A stretch of 8,296 nt of DNA, from NCBI GenBank assembly GCA_905203795.1, contig CAJKXG010000047.1, forward strand, positions 1-8,296, given 5' to 3'. A model generated the notes under the pieces. The model ran no database searches. It was not told the DNA's origin and was given only the letters and a program-made list of their open reading frames with translations. Origin of the DNA: an uncultured Oscillospiraceae bacterium. Lineage in GTDB: Bacteria; Bacillota; Clostridia; Oscillospirales; Acutalibacteraceae. This document shows, piece by piece, positions 1 through 6,598 of the stretch. A program made the translations under genes and the position numbers. The stretch's first letter is position 1, and every line of letters begins with the position of its first letter.

Positions 1-1023
1 AAAGCCGGTGCGATGATCCTTCGCCAGCGTATACGGCATAAACACATACGAGCGGATCTGGCTGCCCCACGCGATCTGCGCCTGTGCGCCTTTGATATCT
101 TCGATTTTATCCAAATGCTCGCGCTCTTTGATCTCGATCAGCTTGGATTTCAGCATGTTCATCGCCATATCGCGGTTCTGAAACTGGCTGCGTTCCGTCT
201 GGCACGCGACGACGATCCCCGTCGGGATGTGTGTCAAACGAACGGCGGAGGAGGTTTTATTGATATGCTGACCGCCCGCACCGGACGAACGGAACACATC
301 CATTTTAATATCCTCCGGACGAATATCGACCTGAATGGTGTCGTCCATTTCGGGAATGATCTCCAACGCGGCAAACGAGGTATGCCGCCGTCCCGACGCG
401 TCGAACGGTGAAATGCGCACCAGCCGATGTACCCCCGCTTCTCCTTTGAGGAAGCCGTAGACGTTTTCGCCCTCGATCAGGATGCTGGCGCTTTTGAGTC
501 CCGCTTCATCGCCGTCCAGATAGTCCAGCAGCTTATACGAATAGCCGTGCTTTTCCGCCCAGTGGGTGTACATGCGGTACAGCATGGACGCCCAATCCTG
601 CGCCTCTGTGCCGCCCGCGCCCGCGTGGAACGTCAAAATCGCATTGCGGCTGTCGTATTCGCCGGTCAACAAGGTGGCAAGCCGCTGCTGCTCCAACGCA
701 GCAGACACCTTTTCCACGCCGTCCGTGCATTCCTCCAGCAACGATTCATCGCCGTCCTCATTGGCGAGCTCGATCAGCGTCATCGTGTCGTGATAATCCG
801 ACAGCAGCCGTTCATAGGCTTCGATCTTGCCTTTGAGCAGCGCCGTCCGCTGCGTCACCTTTTGCGCCGCTTCCATATCGTCCCAAAATCCGTCGGCGGA
901 CGCACGCATGTCCAGTTCTTCCACTTCGCCCTTCATGCGATCCAGACCGATCGCATGCGCCAGATCCTGTATCTCCGGCAACAAGCCTTCCAAACGCAAA
1001 GACAATTCTTCAAATTGCAACAT
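1..1023 (-). CDS. prfB: Peptide chain release factor 2 (RF2), C-terminus cut by window edge
   Basis: RF2 reads UGA and UAA stop codons in the ribosomal A site and triggers release of the finished protein. I translated the minus strand from ATG 1023-1021 through 341 open codons to the left edge; family members are about 365 residues, so some 25 C-terminal residues are missing. The stop-codon-reading tripeptide SPF is at residues 205-207 inside RISPFDASGRRHTSF, and the catalytic GGQ is at 250-252 inside SGAGGQHINKTSSAVR, the same numbers as I recall for E. coli RF2. SPF rather than PxT separates it from RF1. The late conserved block WGSQIRSYVF is present. A GGAGGG ribosome-binding site (1040-1035) lies 11 nt before the ATG. 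The usual programmed +1 frameshift is absent: at the equivalent place codons 26-28 read GGT CTG GAT in frame, with no in-frame TGA. The gene is divergent from rpsF. Confidence 0.97.
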   Translation of the reverse strand, partial: MLQFEELSLRLEGLLPEIQDLAHAIGLDRMKGEVEELDMRASADGFWDDMEAAQKVTQRTALLKGKIEAYERLLSDYHDTMTLIELANEDGDESLLEECTDGVEKVSAALEQQRLATLLTGEYDSRNAILTFHAGAGGTEAQDWASMLYRMYTHWAEKHGYSYKLLDYLDGDEAGLKSASILIEGENVYGFLKGEAGVHRLVRISPFDASGRRHTSFAALEIIPEMDDTIQVDIRPEDIKMDVFRSSGAGGQHINKTSSAVRLTHIPTGIVVACQTERSQFQNRDMAMNMLKSKLIEIKEREHLDKIEDIKGAQAQIAWGSQIRSYVFMPYTLAKDHRTGF

Positions 1024-1064
1024 GGGTAAGCCAACCCTCCGTAAAAAAATCCTTAAGTAAGATT

Positions 1065-1093
1065 AGTATATCGGATTTACACGATAATGTAAA
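1065..1093 (-). promoter_or_regulatory. Promoter for prfB
   Basis: On the minus strand a -35 box TTTACA (1093-1088) and a -10 box TATACT (1070-1065) are separated by 17 nt. This is a close match to the vegetative sigma-A consensus. Transcription would start near 1058, giving a 5' leader of about 35 nt ahead of the prfB ATG. It shows that prfB can be transcribed on its own here. The call rests on sequence match only. Confidence 0.7.
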
Positions 1094-1125
1094 GTAAAAT
1101 TTGTAAAAAAATTCTAAAACAGGGC

Positions 1126-1154
1126 TTGACGTGGCTTTTCGACCCTGTTATAAT
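1126..1154 (+). promoter_or_regulatory. Promoter for the rpsF-ssb-rpsR operon
   Basis: A -35 box TTGACG (1126-1131) and a perfect -10 box TATAAT (1149-1154) are separated by 17 nt, and TG at 1146-1147 makes an extended -10 (TGTTATAAT). This is a near-consensus strong sigma-A promoter, as expected for a ribosomal protein operon. The start site should be near 1161, leaving a leader of about 113 nt before rpsF. Confidence 0.85.
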
Positions 1155-1160
1155 ATTATA

Positions 1161-1273
1161 GCGTTCGTGTAAATCGAGCGCGGCAATTTTGCGGAATATG
1201 TCGTTTTACCGCAAAGCTGCTCCTTGCCCCTCTCGCAGACGGGGCCATCAGACCATAAGGAGGTGCAACCAAC
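1161..1273 (+). promoter_or_regulatory. Structured 5' leader of rpsF, candidate S6:S18 autoregulatory element
   Basis: The leader holds two hairpins. The first pairs TTTGCGG (1188-1194) with CCGCAAA (1209-1215). The second pairs CTCCTT (1220-1225) with AAGGAG (1257-1262) and GCCCC (1226-1230) with GGGGC (1241-1245), leaving an 11-nt one-sided bulge at 1246-1256. The AAGGAGG that should load ribosomes for rpsF (1257-1263, 10 nt before the ATG) is therefore in the closing stem. Known background: in many bacteria the S6:S18 complex binds its own mRNA leader upstream of rpsF and represses it. Inference: this hairpin plays that part. The pairing is read directly; I could not match it base by base to the published motif consensus. 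Confidence 0.5.
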
Positions 1274-1570
1274 ATGCCGACAGTCAAAGGTTCTTACGAG
1301 GCAGTCTTCGTCTTTTCCATGACGCTGGGCGAAGATGGCGTGGAAGCGATCAAGGAGAAGTTTCGTTCTCTGATCGAGCAAAACGCGGAAATCGGTGAGA
1401 TCGACGAATGGGGCAAGCGCCGTCTGGCGTACCTCATCAACGACGAAGCCGAGGGCTTCTATGTGCTGTACAATTTCGTCAGCACGCCCGAATTCCCCGC
1501 TGAGCTGGAGCGTATCAGCAAGATCACCGACGGTGTTCTCCGTTCGATGGTCGTCCGCAAGGACAAATAA
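1274..1570 (+). CDS. rpsF: 30S ribosomal protein S6
   Basis: S6 is a small-subunit ribosomal protein that binds 16S rRNA as a heterodimer with S18 on the platform of the 30S subunit. The 98-residue product has the usual length and family landmarks: an N-terminal beta strand beginning SYEAVFVF, the central EWGKRRLAYLI followed by EGFYVLYNF, and the C-terminal LRSMVVRKDK. The ATG follows AAGGAGG by 10 nt. It is first in the operon with ssb and rpsR, so the S6/S18 partners are made from one message. The C-terminus ends in RKDK, with no run of glutamates of the E. coli type. Confidence 0.97.
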   Translation: MPTVKGSYEAVFVFSMTLGEDGVEAIKEKFRSLIEQNAEIGEIDEWGKRRLAYLINDEAEGFYVLYNFVSTPEFPAELERISKITDGVLRSMVVRKDK

Positions 1571-1647
1571 GGTTTGCGTATTTGTGTACGGTACAGGCGG
1601 TGTGAGCCTGTTGAATCAGACTCCTCAAAGGAAAGGAAGAATCGATT

Positions 1648-2133
1648 ATGAACGTCGTTTGCCTGCTGGGTCGGCTGACCGCCGATCCCGAATTGCGATA
1701 CACCCCCAATCAGGTGGCTGTCACCAGTTTCTCCCTCGCGGTCGATCGCACGTATCAGCCGAAGGGACAGGAACAGCGTCAGGCGGATTTTATCAATCTG
1801 GTCGCGTGGCGGCAAACGGCGGAATTTATCTGCCGGTTTTTCCACAAGGGTCAGCGCATTGCGATCCAAGGCTCGCTGCAATCCCGTCAGTACACGGATA
1901 AGGAAGGCAACAAGCGCACCGCCTACGAAGTTGTCGTAGACAACGCGTTCTTTGCCGAATCGAAAAACAGCGCCGGCCCGGGCAACGGGTACGGCAATCA
2001 GGGCTATGCGCCCGCCCCTCGTTTTGACGCGCCTGCACAGCAGCCGACGTACAACGAGGCTCAGCCCGCGTTCTCGACCGCTTCCGAAAACGATTTTGAG
2101 GAAATCGTGGGCGACGATCAGCTGCCGTTTTAA
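1648..2133 (+). CDS. ssb: Single-stranded DNA-binding protein
   Basis: SSB coats single-stranded DNA during replication, repair and recombination, normally as a tetramer, and recruits partners through its C-terminal tip. The 161-residue product has an OB fold over roughly residues 1-105, starting MNVVCLLGRLTADPELRYT, with the stacking tryptophan in NLVAWRQTAEF at W54, the same number as in E. coli. A flexible Gly/Pro/Gln/Ala linker covers about 110-148, and the acidic tip ends GDDQLPF, a variant of the common DDDIPF/DDDLPF with Gln before LPF. An AAGGAAG ribosome-binding site (1633-1639) lies 8 nt before the ATG. It starts 77 nt after rpsF. A 6-bp hairpin (1593-1598 with 1606-1611) in that gap has no T-run and should not stop transcription. 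Confidence 0.97.
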   Translation: MNVVCLLGRLTADPELRYTPNQVAVTSFSLAVDRTYQPKGQEQRQADFINLVAWRQTAEFICRFFHKGQRIAIQGSLQSRQYTDKEGNKRTAYEVVVDNAFFAESKNSAGPGNGYGNQGYAPAPRFDAPAQQPTYNEAQPAFSTASENDFEEIVGDDQLPF

Positions 2134-2173
2134 GGCGCTGATCCCCATTTTTTGAGTAAAGGAGGTCATTTCC

Positions 2174-2431
2174 ATGGCCGAAAGAACCGAACGTCCCGAG
2201 CGCCCCGTGCGCAGCGCCCGCAAGGGTCGCCGCAAGGTGTGCAGCTTCTGCGTGGATAAGATCGATACCATCGATTACAAGGATGTCGCGCGTCTGCGCC
2301 GTTTCATGTCGGAGCGTGCAAAGATCCTGCCCCGTCGTGTGACCGGCACCTGCGCCCGTCATCAGAGAGAGCTGACCGTCGCGATCAAGCGCGCGCGTCA
2401 AATCGCTCTTCTCCCCTTTGTGAGCGACTGA
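2174..2431 (+). CDS. rpsR: 30S ribosomal protein S18, zinc-type (C+)
   Basis: S18 binds the 30S platform together with S6. The 85-residue product has the S18 core [18 protein letters not shown], then LPRRVTGT, and the tail [11 protein letters not shown]. Its N-terminal 20 residues are very rich in Arg and Glu. Cys23 and Cys26 (CSFC) with Cys60 and His63 (CARH) form a Cys3-His set. This is the C+ form, thought to hold one zinc ion, in contrast to the cysteine-free B. subtilis-type S18. GGAGG at 2161-2165 lies 8 nt before the ATG and the gene starts 40 nt after ssb. It is the last gene of the operon, followed directly by a strong terminator. Confidence 0.97.
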   Translation: MAERTERPERPVRSARKGRRKVCSFCVDKIDTIDYKDVARLRRFMSERAKILPRRVTGTCARHQRELTVAIKRARQIALLPFVSD

Positions 2432-2450
2432 TCTCGTCATATCACAGAAC

Positions 2451-2490
2451 AACCCGCGAACGGAAGTATTTCCTTCGCGGGTTATTTTTA
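2451..2490 (+). terminator. Intrinsic terminator after rpsR
   Basis: AACCCGCGAA (2451-2460) pairs perfectly with TTCGCGGGTT (2474-2483). Inside it GGAA (2462-2465) pairs with TTCC (2470-2473), leaving C2461 bulged and a GTAT loop. ATTTTT follows at once. It ends the rpsF-ssb-rpsR transcript. Confidence 0.9.
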
Positions 2491-2575
2491 TCAGGCGATG
2501 TTTTCCTTGCATGTGCTCTGTATTTGCGGACATGATAAAAGCACCGATTTCAATTCAGGGCAAGGATGGGAAAAC

Positions 2576-2980
2576 ATGCGCGTATGGCGAAAATGCCGCA
2601 GCGGCATTCTGTTGTTTATTTTGGGCGGCTTGGCCTATAATATCATCGAAATTCTATGGCGCGGGTATACGCACTGGACGATGTTCTATGTGGGCGGCGC
2701 CTGTTTTCACTTGATCGGGCGGGTGCAGACACGCTGCCGCCATGTCAAACTGCTATGGCGGTGTTCCCTATGCTCGGTCGGCATCACGACCATCGAATTT
2801 CTCAGCGGATGTCTGGTCAACCTGCGCTGGAAGATGAACGTGTGGGATTACAGCGCCCTGCCGGTCAACGTGTTGGGACAAGTGTGTCTGCTGTACAGCG
2901 TGTTGTGGGGAATGCTCAGTATCATTGCCATGCCGCTGTACGACCGCTGCCGCTGTGCGCTGAAAAATCACGGCATATAG
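2576..2980 (+). CDS. CmpB-family (putative ABC transporter type IV) integral membrane protein
   Basis: A 134-residue membrane protein with about four hydrophobic helices, near residues 9-27, 35-50, 60-80 and 97-119. It resembles the small Firmicutes family annotated as putative ABC-transporter type IV (ABC_trans_CmpB): FILGGLAYNIIEILWRG then THWTMFYVGGACF at the start, ITTIEFLSGCLVN in the middle, and WDYSALPVNVLGQVCL near the end. Its biochemical role is unknown and no ATPase partner lies beside it. The reading frame is open from an ATG at 2498, but I chose ATG 2576 because AAGGATGGG (2562-2570) sits just upstream and the family similarity starts there. It has nine cysteines, many for its size (7, 43, 54, 63, 66, 79, 104, 125, 127). 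It stands alone between two terminators; I see no convincing promoter in 2491-2575. Confidence 0.75.
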   Translation: MRVWRKCRSGILLFILGGLAYNIIEILWRGYTHWTMFYVGGACFHLIGRVQTRCRHVKLLWRCSLCSVGITTIEFLSGCLVNLRWKMNVWDYSALPVNVLGQVCLLYSVLWGMLSIIAMPLYDRCRCALKNHGI

Positions 2981-2981
2981 C

Positions 2982-3019
2982 AAACTGCCCGCTGTCTTGT
3001 GCAGACAGCGGGCAGTTTT
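2982..3019. terminator. Bidirectional terminator between the membrane protein gene and hydA
   Basis: Positions 2982-2997 and 3003-3018 form a perfect 16-bp inverted repeat with core CTGCCCGCTGTCT and loop TGTGC. The plus-strand arm ends in TTTT and the minus-strand arm ends in TTT, so the hairpin can stop transcription from both sides. It begins 2 nt after the stop codon of the plus-strand gene and lies 11 nt past the hydA stop codon. Confidence 0.88.
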
Positions 3020-3029
3020 GACAATACAA

Positions 3030-3686
3030 TCAATATTTCTTTCTGGCAACGTAGCTGGTGTGCAGGTCGTGATGCGCCTTGTGCCCGCCAAAGCCGTCGG
3101 TATAATACTCCTCATACAGCTTTTTAATGACAGGCGATTCATGCGACTTGCGCAGCGCCATCGACGCGTCCTGATCGTACAGAACCTTCGCACGCAGTGC
3201 CTTGAGATCGGTGATATTGCGCACGGACATCGGCTGGATCGGCTGACCGCCGCCGTTGACACAGCCGCCCGGGCAACCCATGATCTCCACGAACGTCCAA
3301 CCCTCGGGGTTGCCGTTCTTGATCTGATCCATGACGACTTTCGCCGCCGCCGCACCGCTGGCAACCGCCACCTTGACTTTGGCGCCGGAGATGTCCACCG
3401 TCGCCTGCTTCAGACCCGCCGTGCCGCGCACGTCGTGGAAATCCACCTCGGTGTTGTCCTTGCCGGTCAGCCAATCGTTGGCGGTACGCAACGCCGCTTC
3501 CATCACGCCGCCGGTCGCGCCGAAGATCACCCCTGCGCCGGTATCCTCACCGAGCGGGCTGTCAAATTCTTCGTCCGGCAATGCGGCAAACCGGAGACCC
3601 GCGCGTTCGATCATACGACCGAGTTCACGTGTCGTCAGAGCGATGTCCACATCCGGCCCGCCGCCGACTGATCGGGACGACCGATT
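3030..3686 (-). CDS. hydA: [FeFe] hydrogenase catalytic subunit, C-terminal fragment (frameshifted)
   Basis: This frame carries the last third of the [FeFe] hydrogenase H-cluster domain and continues the upstream fragment after a net -1 shift. Similarity starts at PDVDIALTTRELGRMI (from 3656) and runs to the stop at 3032-3030. It holds GAGVIFGATGGVMEAALRTA and the third H-cluster motif L3, EIMGCPGGCVNGGGQP, which supplies the last two cysteine ligands, and ends LHTSYVARKKY. The frame is open back to 3686, just after a TGA at 3689-3687. The first in-frame start codon is GTG 3650, which has no ribosome-binding site, so separate translation looks unlikely. From GTG 3650 the piece is 206 residues. 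Joined to the other part it gives a protein of about 575 residues, close to the 574 of C. pasteurianum CpI. Sequence drift on this side looks no greater than upstream. Confidence 0.9.
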   Translation of the reverse strand, partial: NRSSRSVGGGPDVDIALTTRELGRMIERAGLRFAALPDEEFDSPLGEDTGAGVIFGATGGVMEAALRTANDWLTGKDNTEVDFHDVRGTAGLKQATVDISGAKVKVAVASGAAAAKVVMDQIKNGNPEGWTFVEIMGCPGGCVNGGGQPIQPMSVRNITDLKALRAKVLYDQDASMALRKSHESPVIKKLYEEYYTDGFGGHKAHHDLHTSYVARKKY

Positions 3687-4771
3687 TCAAATTTCTTCGC
3701 CGTACACGGCATCACCGACACGCTGACGATATCCTTCGGATCGATGCCCGCCTGCTGCGCGTAATAGGTCTTGATGACCGCGCCCGCCATCTGTTGCGGC
3801 GACTTGCAGGTGGAAAGATTTTCGAGCATATCCGGATAATAATACTCTGCAAATTTGACCCAGCCGGGCGAGCAGGATGTAACCATCGGCAGTACACCGC
3901 CGTTTTGCATCCGCTGCACCAGTTCATTGGCTTCCTCCACAATGGTGAGGTCGGCGGAGAAGTCGGTATCGAACACTTTGTCAAAACCGAGACGGCGCAG
4001 TGCCGCAACCATCTTGCCTTCCACATTCGTGCCGATCGGCATGCCGAAGCACTCGCCGAGCGCCGCACGAACCGACGGTGCGGTCTGCACCACCACGTGC
4101 TTGGTCGGGTCGGCCAACGCCGCCCACACCTTATCGGTGTCGTCTTTCTCGACCAATGCACCGGTCGGGCAGACAGCCGTGCACTGTCCGCAGGAAATGC
4201 AGGGCACATCCGACAGCGGACGCTCAAACGGTGACGCGATATGCGTATCAATACCACGATCGTTTGCGCCGATGACCGACACATACTGCTCTTTACACAC
4301 CGCCACGCAGCGACGGCACAGAATGCACTTATTGTTATCGCGGATCAGGTGCGGAGCGGAGGTGTCCAACTCATAAGTCGGACGGAAGCCGTCGAAACGG
4401 CCGGTGTCCTCCACGCCGTAATCGCGGCACAGCTTTTGCAGCTCGCAATTGGTGGAACGGACACAGGACAGGCACTTTTTCTCGTGCGTAGACAGCATCA
4501 ATTCCAGCGTCGTGCGGCGCGCCTTCTGCACCTTTTCGGTGTTGGTCTGAATCTCCATGCCCTCGGACACGGGGTACACACACGCCGTCACCAAACCGCG
4601 CGTCTGGGTGGCTTCCACCACGCAGATGCGGCAAGCGCCGATCTCGTTGATATCTTTCATGAAGCACAGCGTGGGAATCTCCACACCGGCGTAACGGGCT
4701 GCCTCCAGAATGGTGGAACCCTTGGGTACGCTGACAGCGATACCGTTTACTTTAACATTGACCATTTCCAT
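3635..4771 (-). CDS. hydA: [FeFe] hydrogenase catalytic subunit, N-terminal fragment (frameshifted)
   Basis: HydA makes or consumes H2 at its H-cluster. Domains in order: plant-type 2Fe-2S (Cys36, 47, 50, 64); His-Cys3 4Fe-4S (His96, Cys100, 103, 109); a double 4Fe-4S ferredoxin (Cys149, 152, 155, 159 and Cys191, 194, 197, 201); then the start of the H-cluster domain with L1 TSCSPGW (298-304) and L2 MPCTAKKFE (Cys356). This is the four-accessory-cluster plan of CpI. The frame fails after QSAAG (codon ending at 3656): it reads six wrong residues and stops at 3637-3635, before the L3 motif, so this 378-residue piece cannot hold a complete H-cluster. AAAGGAG (4787-4781) lies 9 nt before ATG 4771. 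It is the last gene of the operon, 17 nt after hydB. A base-calling error and a true recent mutation are both possible. In L1, Ser301 aligns with the CpI ligand Cys300. Confidence 0.93.
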   Translation of the reverse strand: MEMVNVKVNGIAVSVPKGSTILEAARYAGVEIPTLCFMKDINEIGACRICVVEATQTRGLVTACVYPVSEGMEIQTNTEKVQKARRTTLELMLSTHEKKCLSCVRSTNCELQKLCRDYGVEDTGRFDGFRPTYELDTSAPHLIRDNNKCILCRRCVAVCKEQYVSVIGANDRGIDTHIASPFERPLSDVPCISCGQCTAVCPTGALVEKDDTDKVWAALADPTKHVVVQTAPSVRAALGECFGMPIGTNVEGKMVAALRRLGFDKVFDTDFSADLTIVEEANELVQRMQNGGVLPMVTSCSPGWVKFAEYYYPDMLENLSTCKSPQQMAGAVIKTYYAQQAGIDPKDIVSVSVMPCTAKKFEIGRPDQSAAGRMWTSL

Positions 4772-4788
4772 TTCAGCGCACTCCTTTC

Positions 4789-6579
4789 TTATTTCTTCTC
4801 AATCGCGTCGAAGCGGCACTTCTCCATACACGCACCGCACTTGATGCACTTATCGGTGTCGATCTTGAACGGGCTGCGGATCTCGCCGGAGATGGCGCCG
4901 ACAGGACATACACGCGAGCACGCGGAGCAGCCCTTGCACTTCTCGGGGTTGATCTCATAGTGGAGCATCGCCTTGCAGACGCCGGCAGGACATTTTTTGT
5001 CCACCACGTGCGCCACATATTCGTCGCGGAAGAAATGGAGTGTGGACAGCACCGGGTTCGGCGCCGTCTGACCGAGGCCGCACAGGGAGTTGGTCTTGAT
5101 GTAGTTGCACAGTTCAACCATCGTATCGAGGTCTTCCAGCTTGCCCTGACCCTTGGTAATGCGGTCGAGGATCTCCAACAGGCGTTTCGTACCGACACGG
5201 CAGGGGGTGCACTTGCCGCAGGATTCGTCCACGGTGAATTCGAGGAAGAACTTCGCGATATCCACCATGCAGGTGTCCTCGTCCATGACGATCAGACCGC
5301 CGGAACCCATCATGCAGCCCAGCGCAATCAGGTTGTCATAGTCGATGGCGGTATCGATCAGGCTCGCGGGAATACAGCCGCCGGACGGGCCGCCGGTCTG
5401 CGCCGCTTTAAACTTCTTGCCGTTCGGGATGCCGCCGCCGATCTCCTCGACGATCTCACGCAGCGTGGTGCCCATCGGGATCTCGACCAGACCGGTATGT
5501 TTGATCTTGCCGCCCAGCGCAAACACCTTGGTGCCCTTGGATTTTTCCGTACCCATCGACGCGAACCAATCCGCGCCTTTCAGGATGATCTGCGGAATAT
5601 TGGCAAAGGTCTCCACGTTGTTTTCCACTGTCGGGGACTGATACAGACCCTTGACAGCCGGATACGGCGGACGGGGACGCGGCTCGCCGCGGTTGCCTTC
5701 GATCGAAGTCATCAATGCGGTTTCCTCGCCGCACACAAACGCGCCGGCACCCAGACGGATTTCCAGATCGAAGTCGAAACCGGAACCGAACAGGTCTTTG
5801 CCGAGCAAGCCCGCCTCGCGTGCTTTATCAATGGCAATTTGCAGACGGCGCACCGCGATCGGGTACTCCGCACGGACATACACGAAGCCTTTGGTCGCGC
5901 CGATGGCATAGCCGGCGATCGCCATAGCTTCAATAATACAATGGGGATCGCCCTCCAGCACCGAACGATCCATGAACGCGCCGGGGTCGCCCTCGTCCGC
6001 GTTGCAGACGACATATTTCTGCGGGGCTTTGTTGGGAGCGGTCAGCGCCCATTTACGACCGGTCGGGAAACCGCCGCCGCCGCGTCCGCGCAGACCGGAA
6101 TCGGTCACGATCTGAATGACCTGCTCGGGGGTGTATTCCGTCAGACATTTGGCAAGCGCCTGATACCCGTCGTTGGCGATGTATTCCTCCAGCGACTCAG
6201 GGTCGATGACGCCGCAGTTGCGCAGTGCCACACGCACTTGCTTTTTGTAGAAATCGGTCTCCTTGAGCGATTTGACCTCGTTGCCCTTATCGACGGTCTC
6301 ATCATACAGCAGACGGGTCACGATACGACCCTTCAGCAGATGCTCCGACACAATTTCGGGGATATCCTCCGCCTGTACGCGGGAATAGAAACAGCCCTCG
6401 GGATACACGATCATGATCGGACCGAGTGCGCACAAACCGAAGCAGCCGGTCTTGACGACCTTAACTTCTTCGGTCAAACCGTTGGCAGCGATTTCTTTTT
6501 CCAACGCCTCAATGATCTGCTGACTATGAGACGAGGTACAGCCGGTACCGCCGCAAACCAAAACATGTGAACGATACAT
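4789..6579 (-). CDS. hydB: NADH-dependent/bifurcating [FeFe] hydrogenase, NuoF-like flavin subunit HydB (HndC)
   Basis: HydB binds FMN and NAD(H) and passes electrons between NADH, ferredoxin and the hydrogenase subunit; in HydABC enzymes it is thought to contain the bifurcation site. The 596-residue product has three parts. An N-terminal thioredoxin-like 2Fe-2S domain has Cys9, 14, 46 and 50. The NuoF core has the glycine-rich flavin/NAD segment GLRGRGGGGFPTGRKW (162-177), CNADEGDPGAFMDR (192-205) and a 4Fe-4S site at Cys454, 457, 460 and 500. A C-terminal double ferredoxin has Cys548, 551, 554, 558 and Cys578, 581, 584, 588. Length and domain order fit bifurcating-type HydB, not plain complex I NuoF, which lacks both end domains. 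AGGAGG (6595-6590) lies 10 nt before ATG 6579. The gene starts 19 nt after the ferredoxin gene and all key cysteines are intact. Confidence 0.96.
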   Translation of the reverse strand: MYRSHVLVCGGTGCTSSHSQQIIEALEKEIAANGLTEEVKVVKTGCFGLCALGPIMIVYPEGCFYSRVQAEDIPEIVSEHLLKGRIVTRLLYDETVDKGNEVKSLKETDFYKKQVRVALRNCGVIDPESLEEYIANDGYQALAKCLTEYTPEQVIQIVTDSGLRGRGGGGFPTGRKWALTAPNKAPQKYVVCNADEGDPGAFMDRSVLEGDPHCIIEAMAIAGYAIGATKGFVYVRAEYPIAVRRLQIAIDKAREAGLLGKDLFGSGFDFDLEIRLGAGAFVCGEETALMTSIEGNRGEPRPRPPYPAVKGLYQSPTVENNVETFANIPQIILKGADWFASMGTEKSKGTKVFALGGKIKHTGLVEIPMGTTLREIVEEIGGGIPNGKKFKAAQTGGPSGGCIPASLIDTAIDYDNLIALGCMMGSGGLIVMDEDTCMVDIAKFFLEFTVDESCGKCTPCRVGTKRLLEILDRITKGQGKLEDLDTMVELCNYIKTNSLCGLGQTAPNPVLSTLHFFRDEYVAHVVDKKCPAGVCKAMLHYEINPEKCKGCSACSRVCPVGAISGEIRSPFKIDTDKCIKCGACMEKCRFDAIEKK

Positions 6580-6598
6580 GGGTTTGATTCCTCCTATT

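Noticed and set aside
13..1060. Plus-strand open frames over the prfB region (13-411, 427-1029, 827-1060)
   Set aside because: The minus strand encodes RF2 continuously from 1023 to the window edge with SPF and GGQ motifs in place; the plus-strand frames are antisense artefacts.
1593..1611. Hairpin ACAGGC/GCCTGT between rpsF and ssb as a terminator
   Set aside because: The stem is only 6 bp and is followed by TGAATCAG with no T-run; ssb and rpsR need read-through from the rpsF promoter.
1459..2533. Minus-strand open frames across rpsF, ssb and rpsR (1459-2271 and 1826-2533)
   Set aside because: They are shadows of three well-recognised plus-strand genes. The translations have no family resemblance and one runs through the rpsR terminator.
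2498..2575. Upstream ATG at 2498 as the start of the CmpB-family gene
   Set aside because: It has no ribosome-binding site and lies directly after the rpsR terminator. The 26 extra residues do not resemble the family, while ATG 2576 has AAGGATGGG upstream.
3635..3686. Programmed ribosomal frameshifting to make full-length HydA
   Set aside because: No X-XXY-YYZ slippery heptamer exists in frame in the overlap, and [FeFe] hydrogenases are not known to use recoding. A lost base explains the data more simply.
4960..6570. Long plus-strand open frame (536 codons) opposite hydB, with others at 4241-4960 and 3581-4234
   Set aside because: These lie antisense to hydB and hydA, whose proteins are clear full-family matches. 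They are rich in His, Arg and Gln as expected from reading the opposite strand of GC-rich genes, and they show no domain or ribosome-binding site.
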